Shown here one piece after another: positions 41,736 to 51,665 of a stretch of DNA of 64,000 nucleotides. Both the position numbers and the translations under genes were made by a program. The notes beneath the pieces were generated by a model. The model did no database searches and was not told where the DNA came from. It saw nothing but the letters and a program-made list of their open reading frames with translations. Numbering within the stretch: the stretch's first letter is position 1; each line of letters starts with the position of its first letter. Origin of the DNA: Tribonema minus (taxonomy: Eukaryota; Sar; Xanthophyceae; Tribonematales; Tribonemataceae); the NCBI GenBank assembly GCA_017506865.1, contig JAFCMP010000528.1, forward strand, positions 496,001 to 560,000, in the 5' to 3' direction.

Positions 41736-44700
41736 ATGCGTCTAGGCCTGCTGTTGCAGCTTGCAGGTGCCTGCGAGCTGCTTTTCTTGTCCAGCAGCGA
41801 TGCTTTCGGAGTCAGATTGGCGAGCCGAGGGCGGCTGACAACGCTTACAGCAGCACTGACAAAGCCGCAGCAAGAGGAGCCTCCAGCGAGCAATGTGAAG
41901 CAGCAGCTGCTGCACATTTTTGGAGAGCCGCCCACAGACGACGACGAGTACGACAAGGCAAGCCAGACATCCTGACTGCTGCTCACAGTGCTTGAGGTTT
42001 TCCAAAGAGACACTGGCTTCCTGCTCGAATTCAACTTCATGGATATGTTGTACATGGTCATTTACGTCGCTGACTGCTGCTACCTCAAAGGCATCTGGTA
42101 TGCTGCCATTGTACATGCCTGCTTTGAAAGAGGGACGTAATCTGTCAGGTTTCCAAGAGTTACAGCACTAAAAAAAAGCTGCAGCACGCATCTTGCCTGT
42201 AGTTTACTGTGGTGAACTGATGCCCTGGTGCCAGTGGAGCTTTTCTGCCATGTTCTATTACACCTGTGCTGCTGCAGGGATTTTTACCAAATTGTTGTTC
42301 TGTATGCAGCTGGCCGCAGCGCAGAGTCCAATCATTTGCACTGTGTGTGCCGCAGCGATGATTGCACTACAGTAGCTGCGCTCATGTCATGCGTCCATCA
42401 GCTCATCAAGTAGCACTATGCCACCTGCACTCACTTCGTGCGTTAATCAGCTCGTCAATAGCCTGCGAGTAGGGGTAGCTCTGCATCTGCATCCGACATG
42501 AATTGATACGCAACAAAATCAGGACGTCCGCAAGTGTGTGCACGAGTGGTGCCACGCGCGGCATTGCTGGAAGGGCCTTCCATGATGGCACTGCTCTTAT
42601 GATGCCACACAACTCATCTGATGTCGCAGTTGCGCTGTGAACATAAGCTTGACCGCACGTGAGCGCAGGAAATGTGTCGCACCAACACATGTGAGGACTG
42701 TTGGCTTTGTTTGGGTTCGTTAGAAAGTGGCTGCTCCCGACTGTTGCTGGTACCACCCTGTCAGACACACTGCTGCACTGGCACATTCCAATTTTCGTTA
42801 CACCTCATAACGCAGCATGAGAGCTGACTCTAGGCCTTTGCCTTCATGCCCTGCAGGTCCTGGCTTCACCAGGAGCAAAAATGCCAGTGCGGCAGGTCAC
42901 CCGCATCTTCGGACGCTTTGCGACCCTGAGATACGTCGCAGACAAGGAAGGCAACAGGCACGTGGGGACGCCTTGATACAGGACACAAACGCGCCTGCTT
43001 GCCAATGCTTGCAAGTGTGACCGTCAGCACGGGCTTCACAGTTGTGCCCAGGAATGGCCAGAAGTGACTGGTTGTGTAACTTTTGCGGAAGCGCCTTGCT
43101 GAGAGCCTCGGCGGTGGAAGGTCAGATCGGATCATGAAGTGTTCCAGCCACGAGTTTTTCCCTGCATAGAAGCCTGGTCATCAACGAGCACAGCTGCATT
43201 CATGTCGGTACTGTGCTCAAAGGCAACGCGGCAGCTGGGTTTTTTCTTTTGATTCCTGTCTGTGTGCACTGCGGCACACGCAGCGCCACCGGCTGTACAC
43301 TTATCAGCACGTACCTGCTTTGGTGACTTGAGCTCATGATTCTTTGCGACTGTGCCTGCAGGTGGCACTGCATCGGGCCATACATCGATTTTGTGGGAAG
43401 CCAGAAAGCACCGTGGCAGCTGTCAGGCGAAGCGCGCCTCAAGGAAGGCGAGTCCAAGGACGAAAATGACCGCTGCTTGTTGCTGCATGGCTGATGCTTG
43501 CAGGGAAGGTGGTTTAGGGGCCATGATTAGGAAACATCGCTGTTAATGTCGTCAGAGGTGCAGCTGCAGCGGTTACTGGTGGCAGTACCCGATCTTTATC
43601 TGGTGCTGCTGCTTTCATGTGTGAACAGCGGCTAGTGCGGTGTCGCCCTCCGAAAGCGCGCGCAACGGGTCAGCGCTGCTAGGAATGACGATCGCTGCGT
43701 CGCGTGCTGCTGCTGCTGCTGCTGCTTTGTCATCGTCTTGTGTTCCCTGCGGAATCGCCTAGTTGGCATTCTATCTTACGTGTCATGCTGAAGTTACACA
43801 AAGGGCTGCATGCATGGTGACTAGGTTAAGGTTATATTGCCGTGAAGCTCCCAACTACCTCGAAGTATGTACACAGCACCCATTTAGCACGCTGATAGTG
43901 CCCCCAATACCCATCATAGCACTGAGTCCATCTTTGTGGTGCACGCTCGCCTGTGTGTGGTCTGCGCCAGGCTGCTAGCACAGGATCCTGCATCTCTTGC
44001 GACGGTGGTGGTCGCCGCATGGCTCAGTGGTATCATGTCGCTCCATCATGCTGCATGCTTTATGCATTGTTCAGCGTTGCATGAACAGCCAGCAGAGTCA
44101 CACAAGTACTTGCCTTCACCATGGCACGACATGCAGCACTTCATGTGCTCTGAGCAAACTTCAAAGCTGATGCGCAGGGGTGCACAAACCATCGACGCGA
44201 ACCGCCCCCAACCTCAGCTCCATGTGAATTTAGTAACTCAATTTACAATTGCGTTACTGCTGCAGGCCTGTTCATGCTGCCCGTGACGAGCTTCCTCTAT
44301 GAGCGAGGATGGCGGCAGCAGTTCAACAAATTCGGGTGTCCCGGCATTGAAACGGTGCGTCACCACTTGAACTATGTGGCTTGGATGTAAGTTTGTGGGG
44401 GTGCTATCTTTGAGTCATGCTATTGCTTGGGCAAGCTGCGCAGTCTGACACGGTGGCAGTGAGAAACTCCTGGCATCACAGAATACTTACCAGACTCACT
44501 GAAAGCCCTGTTCAAATGCGTTTCTTCTTATGTAGGTGTGTGGGTATCTGCTTGAGCATGGCAAACTGACTTTGATTCACCAGACATTATTGCTACTTTG
44601 CGGTGCTGGTTGTGCCGGCATAGGATATCATAATCTTCTGAATCATTTCCATGAAAATACGCTGGGCGTCCAGGCATTACGATAGCGTGCCAGTGTATCA

Positions 44701-47700
44701 CGAGAAGCTGGTGGCAAGACACTGAGCGACGGCCTGCATGTTCAGTTGCTTGCAGAAACCCTTGCCCCAGCCCAGACCCACCCGTCCTCCCCCTTCCTGT
44801 GACATTTTGTCTCAAATCCGCGTCGGTTGCTCAAACTCTGAAGTCTTGTGTCGTGGCTCCACTGCAGGAGTTCGATGAAGTGACCCAATTCTTTGAGCCG
44901 GTACAGGGCCCCGACGCTGTGGTTGCGGACCTTTCCTGCGGATCCGGCCTTATGACTCGCCGCCTCGTCTTCAGCAACAGGTACTCCCTTTGATGCTGCA
45001 GTGCAGCCCAGCGAACATCGTTTGTTGAACTGCTGAGAGAAGCTTTGTCCCCTCCCCTGTGAATGTGTGGCAGTTGTGGGTCATGACCTGCTCACAGGAC
45101 GTCTCATCGCCACGGCGGGAGCCTGCATGATAGCGTGCTGTGTACACATGGATACTCGCTGCAGCAAACAACGGGCACCTGTAATGCACAGGAGCTGTAC
45201 ATCGGCGCCAACGTCCCATCCATTGGTCTACAATGTAGAACAGTTATTCGCGGCAGCCGTCAGTGGTAGTACCTATGCACCATGGCTGCAGCGGCACAGC
45301 AAGTGATGGTCAGTCCTGGCACTCCGCAGTTGTCGCCTACCTGTTCATTCGCAGAGCTGGTTGCTCACCAGTGACGCCCGAAAGTGATGCCGGCAATGTT
45401 TGCAAGAATTCTCAGCACAGCCGAACATGCCCACTTTGTGTTTGCCTGCTTGACGGCTCGATTATTGCCGAGTCGCCGGCTGCAGCTGGCGGCATGCGTC
45501 AACTGGTCACATACCCAGAGCACACGGCAGTACTCAAACTCGTTCGGTGCCTCCACTTCACCCGCTGTGCTGACAAGTCCATCGCTGCCGGCGCTCTCAG
45601 GTACGGCCGCATCATCGGCGGCGACCTGTCGGCAGCTATGCTCAGGGAAGCTGCGCGACGGCTCAGCAGGTGCAGGCGCCCCGGCAGCGCCACCACCGTT
45701 GACTGGGTCCGCCTGGACGTCAGCCGCCTGCCGATCGCGACGGAGTCCGTGGATGCGGTTCACGCGGGCGCGGCGCTGCACTGCTGGGTCGACCTGGAGG
45801 CATCGCTCAGTGAGGTGACACTTATCAAGCACTTATTATGCAACAATAAATTGTACCTTTTACTCGCATTACGTCTTAAATTTATTCACAAGTATACGAA
45901 GTCTCTCTACACACGGGTGCGTCGAAGCACAAGGGTTGGTGCTTTACGCTCACTGCATGTTGTCTGCAAGGGATTCACTGCACTGCGTGCCTACATGTGA
46001 TTACGACTTTCTGTGATGAGCCTCCTGGTTGTTGTAGGCAGCACAATGTACCACCATTTCAAGCTGGCAACTGTGCAACTCCAGCAATGCATGATGATTT
46101 GGGGCCTGGTGATTGCTCACAGGCTTGTACCCCTCTCCATTGCACGCCTACGTACTACGGTGAAATCAGTGTACATCATGATATGGCCAATGTAAAGGCA
46201 ACACAGTGTCTTTTGTTCCGCCAGGATGGTGTGTTGGCTCACACACTCTTCTCGGTGCAACGCCTGTGAGGCAGAGTGATGGGCAGGTAGAGACGCGACA
46301 GTGACAGTGTTCAATACTTTGCGGCTTTCACTTTGGCGGAGCTGGCAATCAAAGACACAGTTGCACGGCGAACGCGGCGTCTGTGCGCTCAATAATACCG
46401 GTGTGCAACCAACTTGTACTGTGTCGAGATGGCTCGTTGTCAAGTAACGGTGCTTGTGCAGGTTCATCGTTAGTGTGCTCATCCTCTGCGTGTGCGTGCG
46501 ACGGCGTCCATATGTGTATAGGAGCCTAAAGGCTGGTCGCCATTTGTCAGGCAAGCGCTGTGTGCTATCCCTGTCCTTTGAGCCTCCTGCCGCCCAGATG
46601 CACGTGCATACCTTGCAGGCACTGCCAAACCAACATGGCAAAGTGTGAGACGCTGATGCACAGGGGCTGGCGGCTTTCATGCCATCCACCACAACCTGCA
46701 CAATATCCTCCTTTGAAGTGCAGCAGAAGGCATCCGCCGGCTAGCATGATCACAGACGGGTCTTGTGCTCAAGCCGACGCCTCACAACGCAGCGCGTTTG
46801 ATGCATTGCATGATACTTGCCTGGTGTGCGCACAGGTGTACAGGACATTGAAGCCAGGCGGCCGCTTCTACGCGAGCACGTTTCTGCTGTCGGACCTCAT
46901 GAGCGGCGTGGCCTCCAGCTTCCGGTGCTTCACGCGCGACGAGCTTGCATACCTGCTGGAGCAAGCAGGGTGAGCGCTGCTGCCGACACCTTCACAATCA
47001 TCTGGAACACTGTTGTCATTCATGCTGACTCTGATGCGCGCAGGGTTTTACGCATTGCCGCCGCTCTCAAACCGCCTTGTAAGGCTGTATTGAGCTGGGG
47101 AGGCATGTATCCCAAACTCCTACATGCCATGAGGGCTGCTCTTGCATGCTGCAGTGCCTGCAACAAACAGCCCAGCGACGCTTTCAGCCTCGAAGCTTAC
47201 GCATTTCATGTGCAGTGTACAGTTTTCAGGCATGAATGTGCGAGTGCGCTCAAGGAGCGCACTACGCCTCAATAGAGCCGCAACACGACAGTGCATGTCG
47301 TGCTGTGCAACCTGCCAAGCTCAGCGCTCAGATGCACCTCAATCACCTTGCGCCATGTGCGCGTCTGCAGACTCATCTCGTTCACCTTGCGCCCGTTCAC
47401 CTTGCGCCATGTGCGCGTCTGCAGATTCAAGAGCGTGCATGTTGTGTTGTGCAACCTGACGTGCTCAGCGCTCACATGAATCTCGTGTGCACGCCTGCGC
47501 CATGCCCGCGTCTGCAGATTCGAGAGCGTGGACGTGCAGACATACGGCAAGGCGTGCGTCATCGCCAAGTGCATCAAGTCCGCGACGCCGCCGCCGCCAG
47601 AGCCGACGCCCAGCGTCGAAAACGCCATGGCAGATGACACCGATGCCGGCGACTCCGCCGATGCCACGGGCGCCGGACACACTGCAGGCGTCGAAACTGC

Positions 47701-47908
47701 CGTGGCTGATGATCCCGATGCAGGGGATGCAACGGCCTCGTTGGGCCTGAAAGGTGCGTCGATGACTTCAGTGGGGGGCGCGAGCATCGAATCTGCTGCG
47801 GCGGATGATGCGGACGCTGGTGACTCCGCCGCCATGGCCGGCGGTGAGGCGCGCTACGATGGGGGGCAGTGGGAGACCTCCGCGGGGGACGACGCTGATG
47901 ATATGTAA
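41736..47908 (+). CDS. Plastid SAM-dependent methyltransferase (plant plastoglobule type), eight exons, 449 aa
   Basis: Exons: 41736-41957, 42857-42957, 43362-43447, 44266-44354, 44868-44980, 45601-45814, 46836-46969, 47518-47908 (1,350 bp; phases match). Residues 1-23 resemble a signal peptide cut before F (SSSDA-FGVRLASRGR), a plastid-targeting signature. The catalytic part matches the chloroplast methyltransferases typified by Arabidopsis At1g78140/At2g41040: VTSFLYERGWRQQFNKFGCPG, motif I DLSCGSG (187-193), GGDLSAAML, DVSRLP, VHAGAALHCW, RTLKPGGRFYASTF. It is expected to bind S-adenosylmethionine through motif I and to methylate a small, perhaps prenylquinone-like, substrate (unknown). 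The Cys-rich N-terminal segment of plant members was not seen. The C-terminus adds an Asp/Ala-rich tail with three DDxDAGD units. The first three introns use GC-AG borders in this model, so exons 1-3 are less certain than 4-8. Confidence 0.75.
47325..47530 (+). repeat. Three copies of the last-exon acceptor region
   Basis: CACCTTGCGCCATGTGCGCG then TCTGCAGA lies at about 47345-47373 and 47398-47426. The used copy CGCCTGCGCCATGCCCGCGT then CTGCAGA ends at 47518. The second copy even continues as TTCAAGAGCGTGCATG, like the real exon start TTCGAGAGCGTGGACG. Shared GTGTGCAACCTG..GTGCTCAGCGCTCA blocks extend the repeat. Confidence 0.8.
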
Positions 47909-49680
47909 CATAAGAGGTGAAGAAAATACGGGGTGGCACCAGCTGGTCATCCGACGCCCCTGGTCTGCCGCATGCTGGGGATGTATCATATTGTGTGGTT
48001 CATGCACCACCGCCGACATGGGATCACGAGATGACATGGCCGCAGTGTAAAAAGTCAGCAATCGCAGTGTTAGCTTGTGGGGCTAAACCTTGAGAGCATA
48101 GGGCCACCACGCGACCACGCACATGTTACATAGCGGACCCCTACACCAAGTGGGCATGTATATGAGTCGGCCCATGGGCGCAATGCCACCCCTAGCACAT
48201 GTAAATATAGCATACACTGCTGTTGTGATTGTAGATGCTAGCTCTCGGTTTCCATGACACACAGTGCACAGCAGGAGGGTATGCACATATGCCCGGCGTA
48301 GCCAGCACAGCAACATCTTCATGCTGCCCGCAATGCGTCTGATGGCGACAACACCTCAGGGGCATCAACACCCACCCCGCGCAATTCACAACAGTTTGAA
48401 GTGCCATCCATCCGTTGTACATAGTATGTATGCAATGGTGCCACAATGGATATGCTCCTTCATTCAGTTGCTCTTGCTTTCTGCTTAAGCAACTGTTGCT
48501 TGTCAAATGCTTCCAATGCAATCGTTGTTCTGCCTGAAATGTACGGAAATGGGGCATAAACAGCTATTTAACCCAATGGGGTGCTGTGCATGTTTTGCTG
48601 ATGACAGCATTGCCGCGATGCAAGGGCAGTGTTTCGAGGCGCTGTTATGGATGCACACATGTGCAAGCTTTCTTGAGACTGCGGGCGGCAGGCCGATGCC
48701 TGCAAGTACGTCCACGTTTCTGAGTGCTTGTGAGTTCCTAGATATGTTCAATTTGCATTTCTTCTGCAAATGCAACCCAAAGTCCACAGGTGTTGCGCTT
48801 TACCATTGTGCTGCCTCAAGCGAAGTCACGCGCATCTGGGTGTCTCAACAGTGGGAAGGGAAATGAATTTATTTCAATATTATGGTTGTCGTCTGCCAAG
48901 TGTCAGATGCTACTTCTGATGGTATGGGAAATGAATTTTTTTCAATGATGATTGTCGTCTGCCAATTGTCAGATGCTACTTCTAATGGTATCTGAGAAAA
49001 AGCAGACTGCAAATACATGCAGGGGCAAAATGCTGGGGCGTACAGCACAACAGGTGCCTGAGATGTTGTTGTTTGCGAGGCTGAAACCAGCCTGCTTTGA
49101 CACAAACATCTTAACCGGTCAAGTTGGTCCTTGCAGCATACAGCGAGACCAGACAATCCACCACGACAAACACTGGCATACAACACAACATGCCACTACA
49201 AACAAAATGCGTGCCATGATTTGCAGTACCTGGCCAGGTAGTCAATACGTACACATTGTAATCACCTCAAGCGCACCACGGAGCCACAGCAGACAGCAAA
49301 GGGGGCAGAGCAAGCTGAATGTAGGGGACGCATGGGTCGTGCTGCCTGCACACCTGAGTCTCTCTATTAGGCATGCACAACGTGCCCACACTCAATGCTC
49401 CTTGTCTTGCAGTGTTGCGATCAGAGCTGCTGCTGTTTCTGATGTAGCAGAGGATCTGCAAGACCGTAGTCGTTACATTATGTACATACAGAGCTATGCA
49501 ATACTCCACACACCACAAATCGCCCCTACAGCTGGATGCAGCAGCTGCGCTGTCAGAACCAAGCAGCCACGCATTTGAGTGCGCCTGCGCCACCCTGTGT
49601 GGTGTTGGAGGGCCGAACCCGACAGCGTGTCCGACTGAATTTGAAAGGGCAGCCTGACACGTACCGCTTGCGCAGCACAC
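47909..49680. other. Region without a recognised gene
   Basis: No convincing exon was found on either strand. A 119-codon open stretch at 48507-48866 (plus) has no family resemblance and no splice context. A diverged tandem repeat is noted separately. Confidence 0.4.
48855..48992 (+). repeat. Two-copy tandem repeat of about 68 bp
   Basis: GGGAAATGAATTTATTTCAA through CAGATGCTACTTCTGATGG is followed by GGGAAATGAATTTTTTTCAA through CAGATGCTACTTCTAATGG. Confidence 0.85.
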
Positions 49681-49681
49681 G

Positions 49682-50182
49682 TTGGTGCACCTTGCAGCAC
49701 GGATGCAAGACGGTGACTATTTGCAGGACAAACTGGACCCAGGTCTCAACACACAGCAGCCGTCTTCAGCGCAGTGTGTGGTGTGTTGCAGTGCGGGAGG
49801 CAGTGCTCATAGCGTCACATGCCGCCAACCCCCAGAACACGTGCAGGCTTGCACCGCCGCGCTAGACGAGGCGCTGGCAGCGTCGATACGCATGCTTGCC
49901 CACGGGCACCGCGTTGAAGAGATTGAGCGACTCCATGGCCCTGTGAATGCAGAGGCAACACGCAGGTGGGACAGGTTCACTTCGAAAAAAGAACATGCTC
50001 AACACTTCCATGAGCTGCTAAATGGCACACCATGCTCTGCACTGAGAGTCCGCAGCCTATGCCGCTTTGTGAGTCTGCAGCCTATGCCGCTTTGTGGGCA
50101 TAAACCTTGCTCAATTTCGACACCATTAGACATTGATGATGACTGCACAAGACCTCGCCCTGCTCACAACCAGTTGGCCTGA
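49682..50182 (+). CDS. Possible coding segment, unknown protein
   Basis: A 166-codon open frame whose middle part looks protein-like: a Cys/His cluster (CVVCCSAGGSAHSVTC) and then a helical stretch (LDEALAASIRMLAHGHRVEE). A GCAG before GACAAACTGG (about 49726) and a CAG-GTGGGA at about 49966 could be splice borders, which would make this an internal exon. No neighbouring exon could be joined and no family is recognised. It may be a chance ORF. Confidence 0.25.
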   Translation: MVHLAARMQDGDYLQDKLDPGLNTQQPSSAQCVVCCSAGGSAHSVTCRQPPEHVQACTAALDEALAASIRMLAHGHRVEEIERLHGPVNAEATRRWDRFTSKKEHAQHFHELLNGTPCSALRVRSLCRFVSLQPMPLCGHKPCSISTPLDIDDDCTRPRPAHNQLA

Positions 50183-50290
50183 GCCAATCATCGCATCTGC
50201 GCCGAATGGCCTCGATGAGCATGCTAAGAGCACAGGGACACAGCATCGTCAACTGCCATCATCGGAATGCTGTGAGGCCACTGGACTCAC

Positions 50291-51583
50291 CTGCAAATGT
50301 CGTCGTGTCCGCAGTTCATGAAGACTTTCGCCAGCGCAAATGTCAACTTCTGCCGCCGCATGATCTCGCTGAGCAGCTGCACTGCCAGCATCTCCGGCAG
50401 ACAGCTGATGTCTGTAATGCTCTCGCAGTGGTCAGCCAGCTTGCTTATGGCCATGTCTGTCAATGATGGAACCGCTGCAAGAGCCAGTGTCAGGCAGCGC
50501 AATAAAGCACGCTGCATGAGTACAAGAGGCCTGGCTTGAAGATTGGTTCGTCGCAATGTTGCGGAGCTAACAACTGGTGGGACCACGATTGGCAAATAGC
50601 TTGCCAGCCTGCTTACAAATAGATCTGTCAGCGCTTACACAGCTTCAGATGGGCAGCATATGGAGGACACTCAGCGTGATGCACCAAACAGGCAAATGCA
50701 GGGTAGCGGAAATTTCACCTCACCTACAAGATCTGAACTTTGATGATCAGTGCAAGTCTCAAAGAGAGAGATACAGCAGCAGGCATGATCAGCAAAAACC
50801 GGCAATAGCATAAGTGACGAGAGTGCTCCGACCTCTGGTCAGTATGCGGGTGAAACCTTTGCCGATGAGCGTTGCCTGAACCAGAGAGCCACCACGTTCA
50901 ACCACCAGTGCTCAGCATAATGACTGCTACCTGACAACAAGACACCCTGAATGGCATGGCAGCGTAATATTTGGTGTTTGCAGGTCTATGCTGGTTTGAG
51001 CACTTTATGTGAGGCAGCGCTGCGGCTAGCATGCTCATCACAGTAGCAGCCCCTGTCTTGTCCTCTGCGCCTTGGTGGTATGTACTACGGGAAACATTTA
51101 CCTCTTGACTGCATCGGCAGAAGGTCAAGGAGGTCATGATCTGCTGCTACTGCTACATCCGCATCTTGCCTTTGTGAAGCCAGCAGGTGATCACATTTCC
51201 TGCTGTAATCACAAGACGAGTAGAAACTCTCGAAGTCATATTTATTCACAGCAACACCAACTTTCCAGCAAGCGTTGAGGACACAGTTGTCTTATGACAT
51301 CTCTGTTTGGCTTGCGCCAGCTGAAGCGGGTTGAATGACGATTTCTAAGGTGATTCAGTGATGCATGAGACGGATTACCTGCGCACTTCATTTGGACAGT
51401 GATGGTCCGGTGTGTGGGCTTACGATTGCCCCCCACTGATATTGATTGCCTCCCCGCTGTGGGTTCTCCAGAGTCGGCATCATGCGCGGCTGTGACTGCA
51501 CCGCTCCGCCAAGTAGAGTCAGCGACCCTCGGCTCAGGCATCTCTACCGGCGCTGTTGCTCCTGAGAAGATCTCCTGTGCCAT
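50291..51583 (-). CDS. RAD7-like (F-box/LRR) protein, first two exons; 3' part unresolved
   Basis: On the minus strand exon 1 runs 51583-51424 (MAQEIFSGATAPVEMPEPR..., donor GTAAGC). Exon 2 runs 50474-50291 (acceptor CTCTTGCAG, donor GTGAGT). Phases match (1 to 1), giving ...VGGNP-VPSLTDMAISKLADHC. The sequence VPSLTDMAISKLADHCESIT, then SCLPEMLAVQLLSEIMRR and LAKVFMNCGHDDI, resembles the region before the leucine-rich repeats in plant and fungal RAD7-like proteins (VPSL.DL....L......I..L..VPD.L...L...L). Yeast RAD7 works in global genome repair as part of a ubiquitin-ligase complex. The expected LRR exons (towards 49 kb) could not be identified, so the gene may be broken or have exons I did not see. 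It shares an 82-bp divergent promoter with the Pmp-repeat gene. Confidence 0.5.
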
Positions 51584-51665
51584 CCCGCACAATCCTCTGG
51601 CAAACGAACTTAAATTCGCGAAGTAAACTTCAACAATATGATTTTTTTCTTCCTCTGACTAACCC
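51584..51665. promoter_or_regulatory. Short divergent promoter
   Basis: Only 82 bp separate the start codons of the minus-strand RAD7-like gene and the plus-strand Pmp-repeat gene. The interval is AT-richer than its surroundings (AACTTAAATTCGCGAAGTAA and ATATGATTTTTTTCTTCC). No perfect TATA box was seen. Confidence 0.5.

Noticed and set aside
42001-42140. Open stretch (VLEVFQRDTGFLLEF..) considered as an exon of the methyltransferase gene
   Set aside because: No acceptor and donor pair gives a phase that fits both neighbours, and the sequence has no family resemblance.
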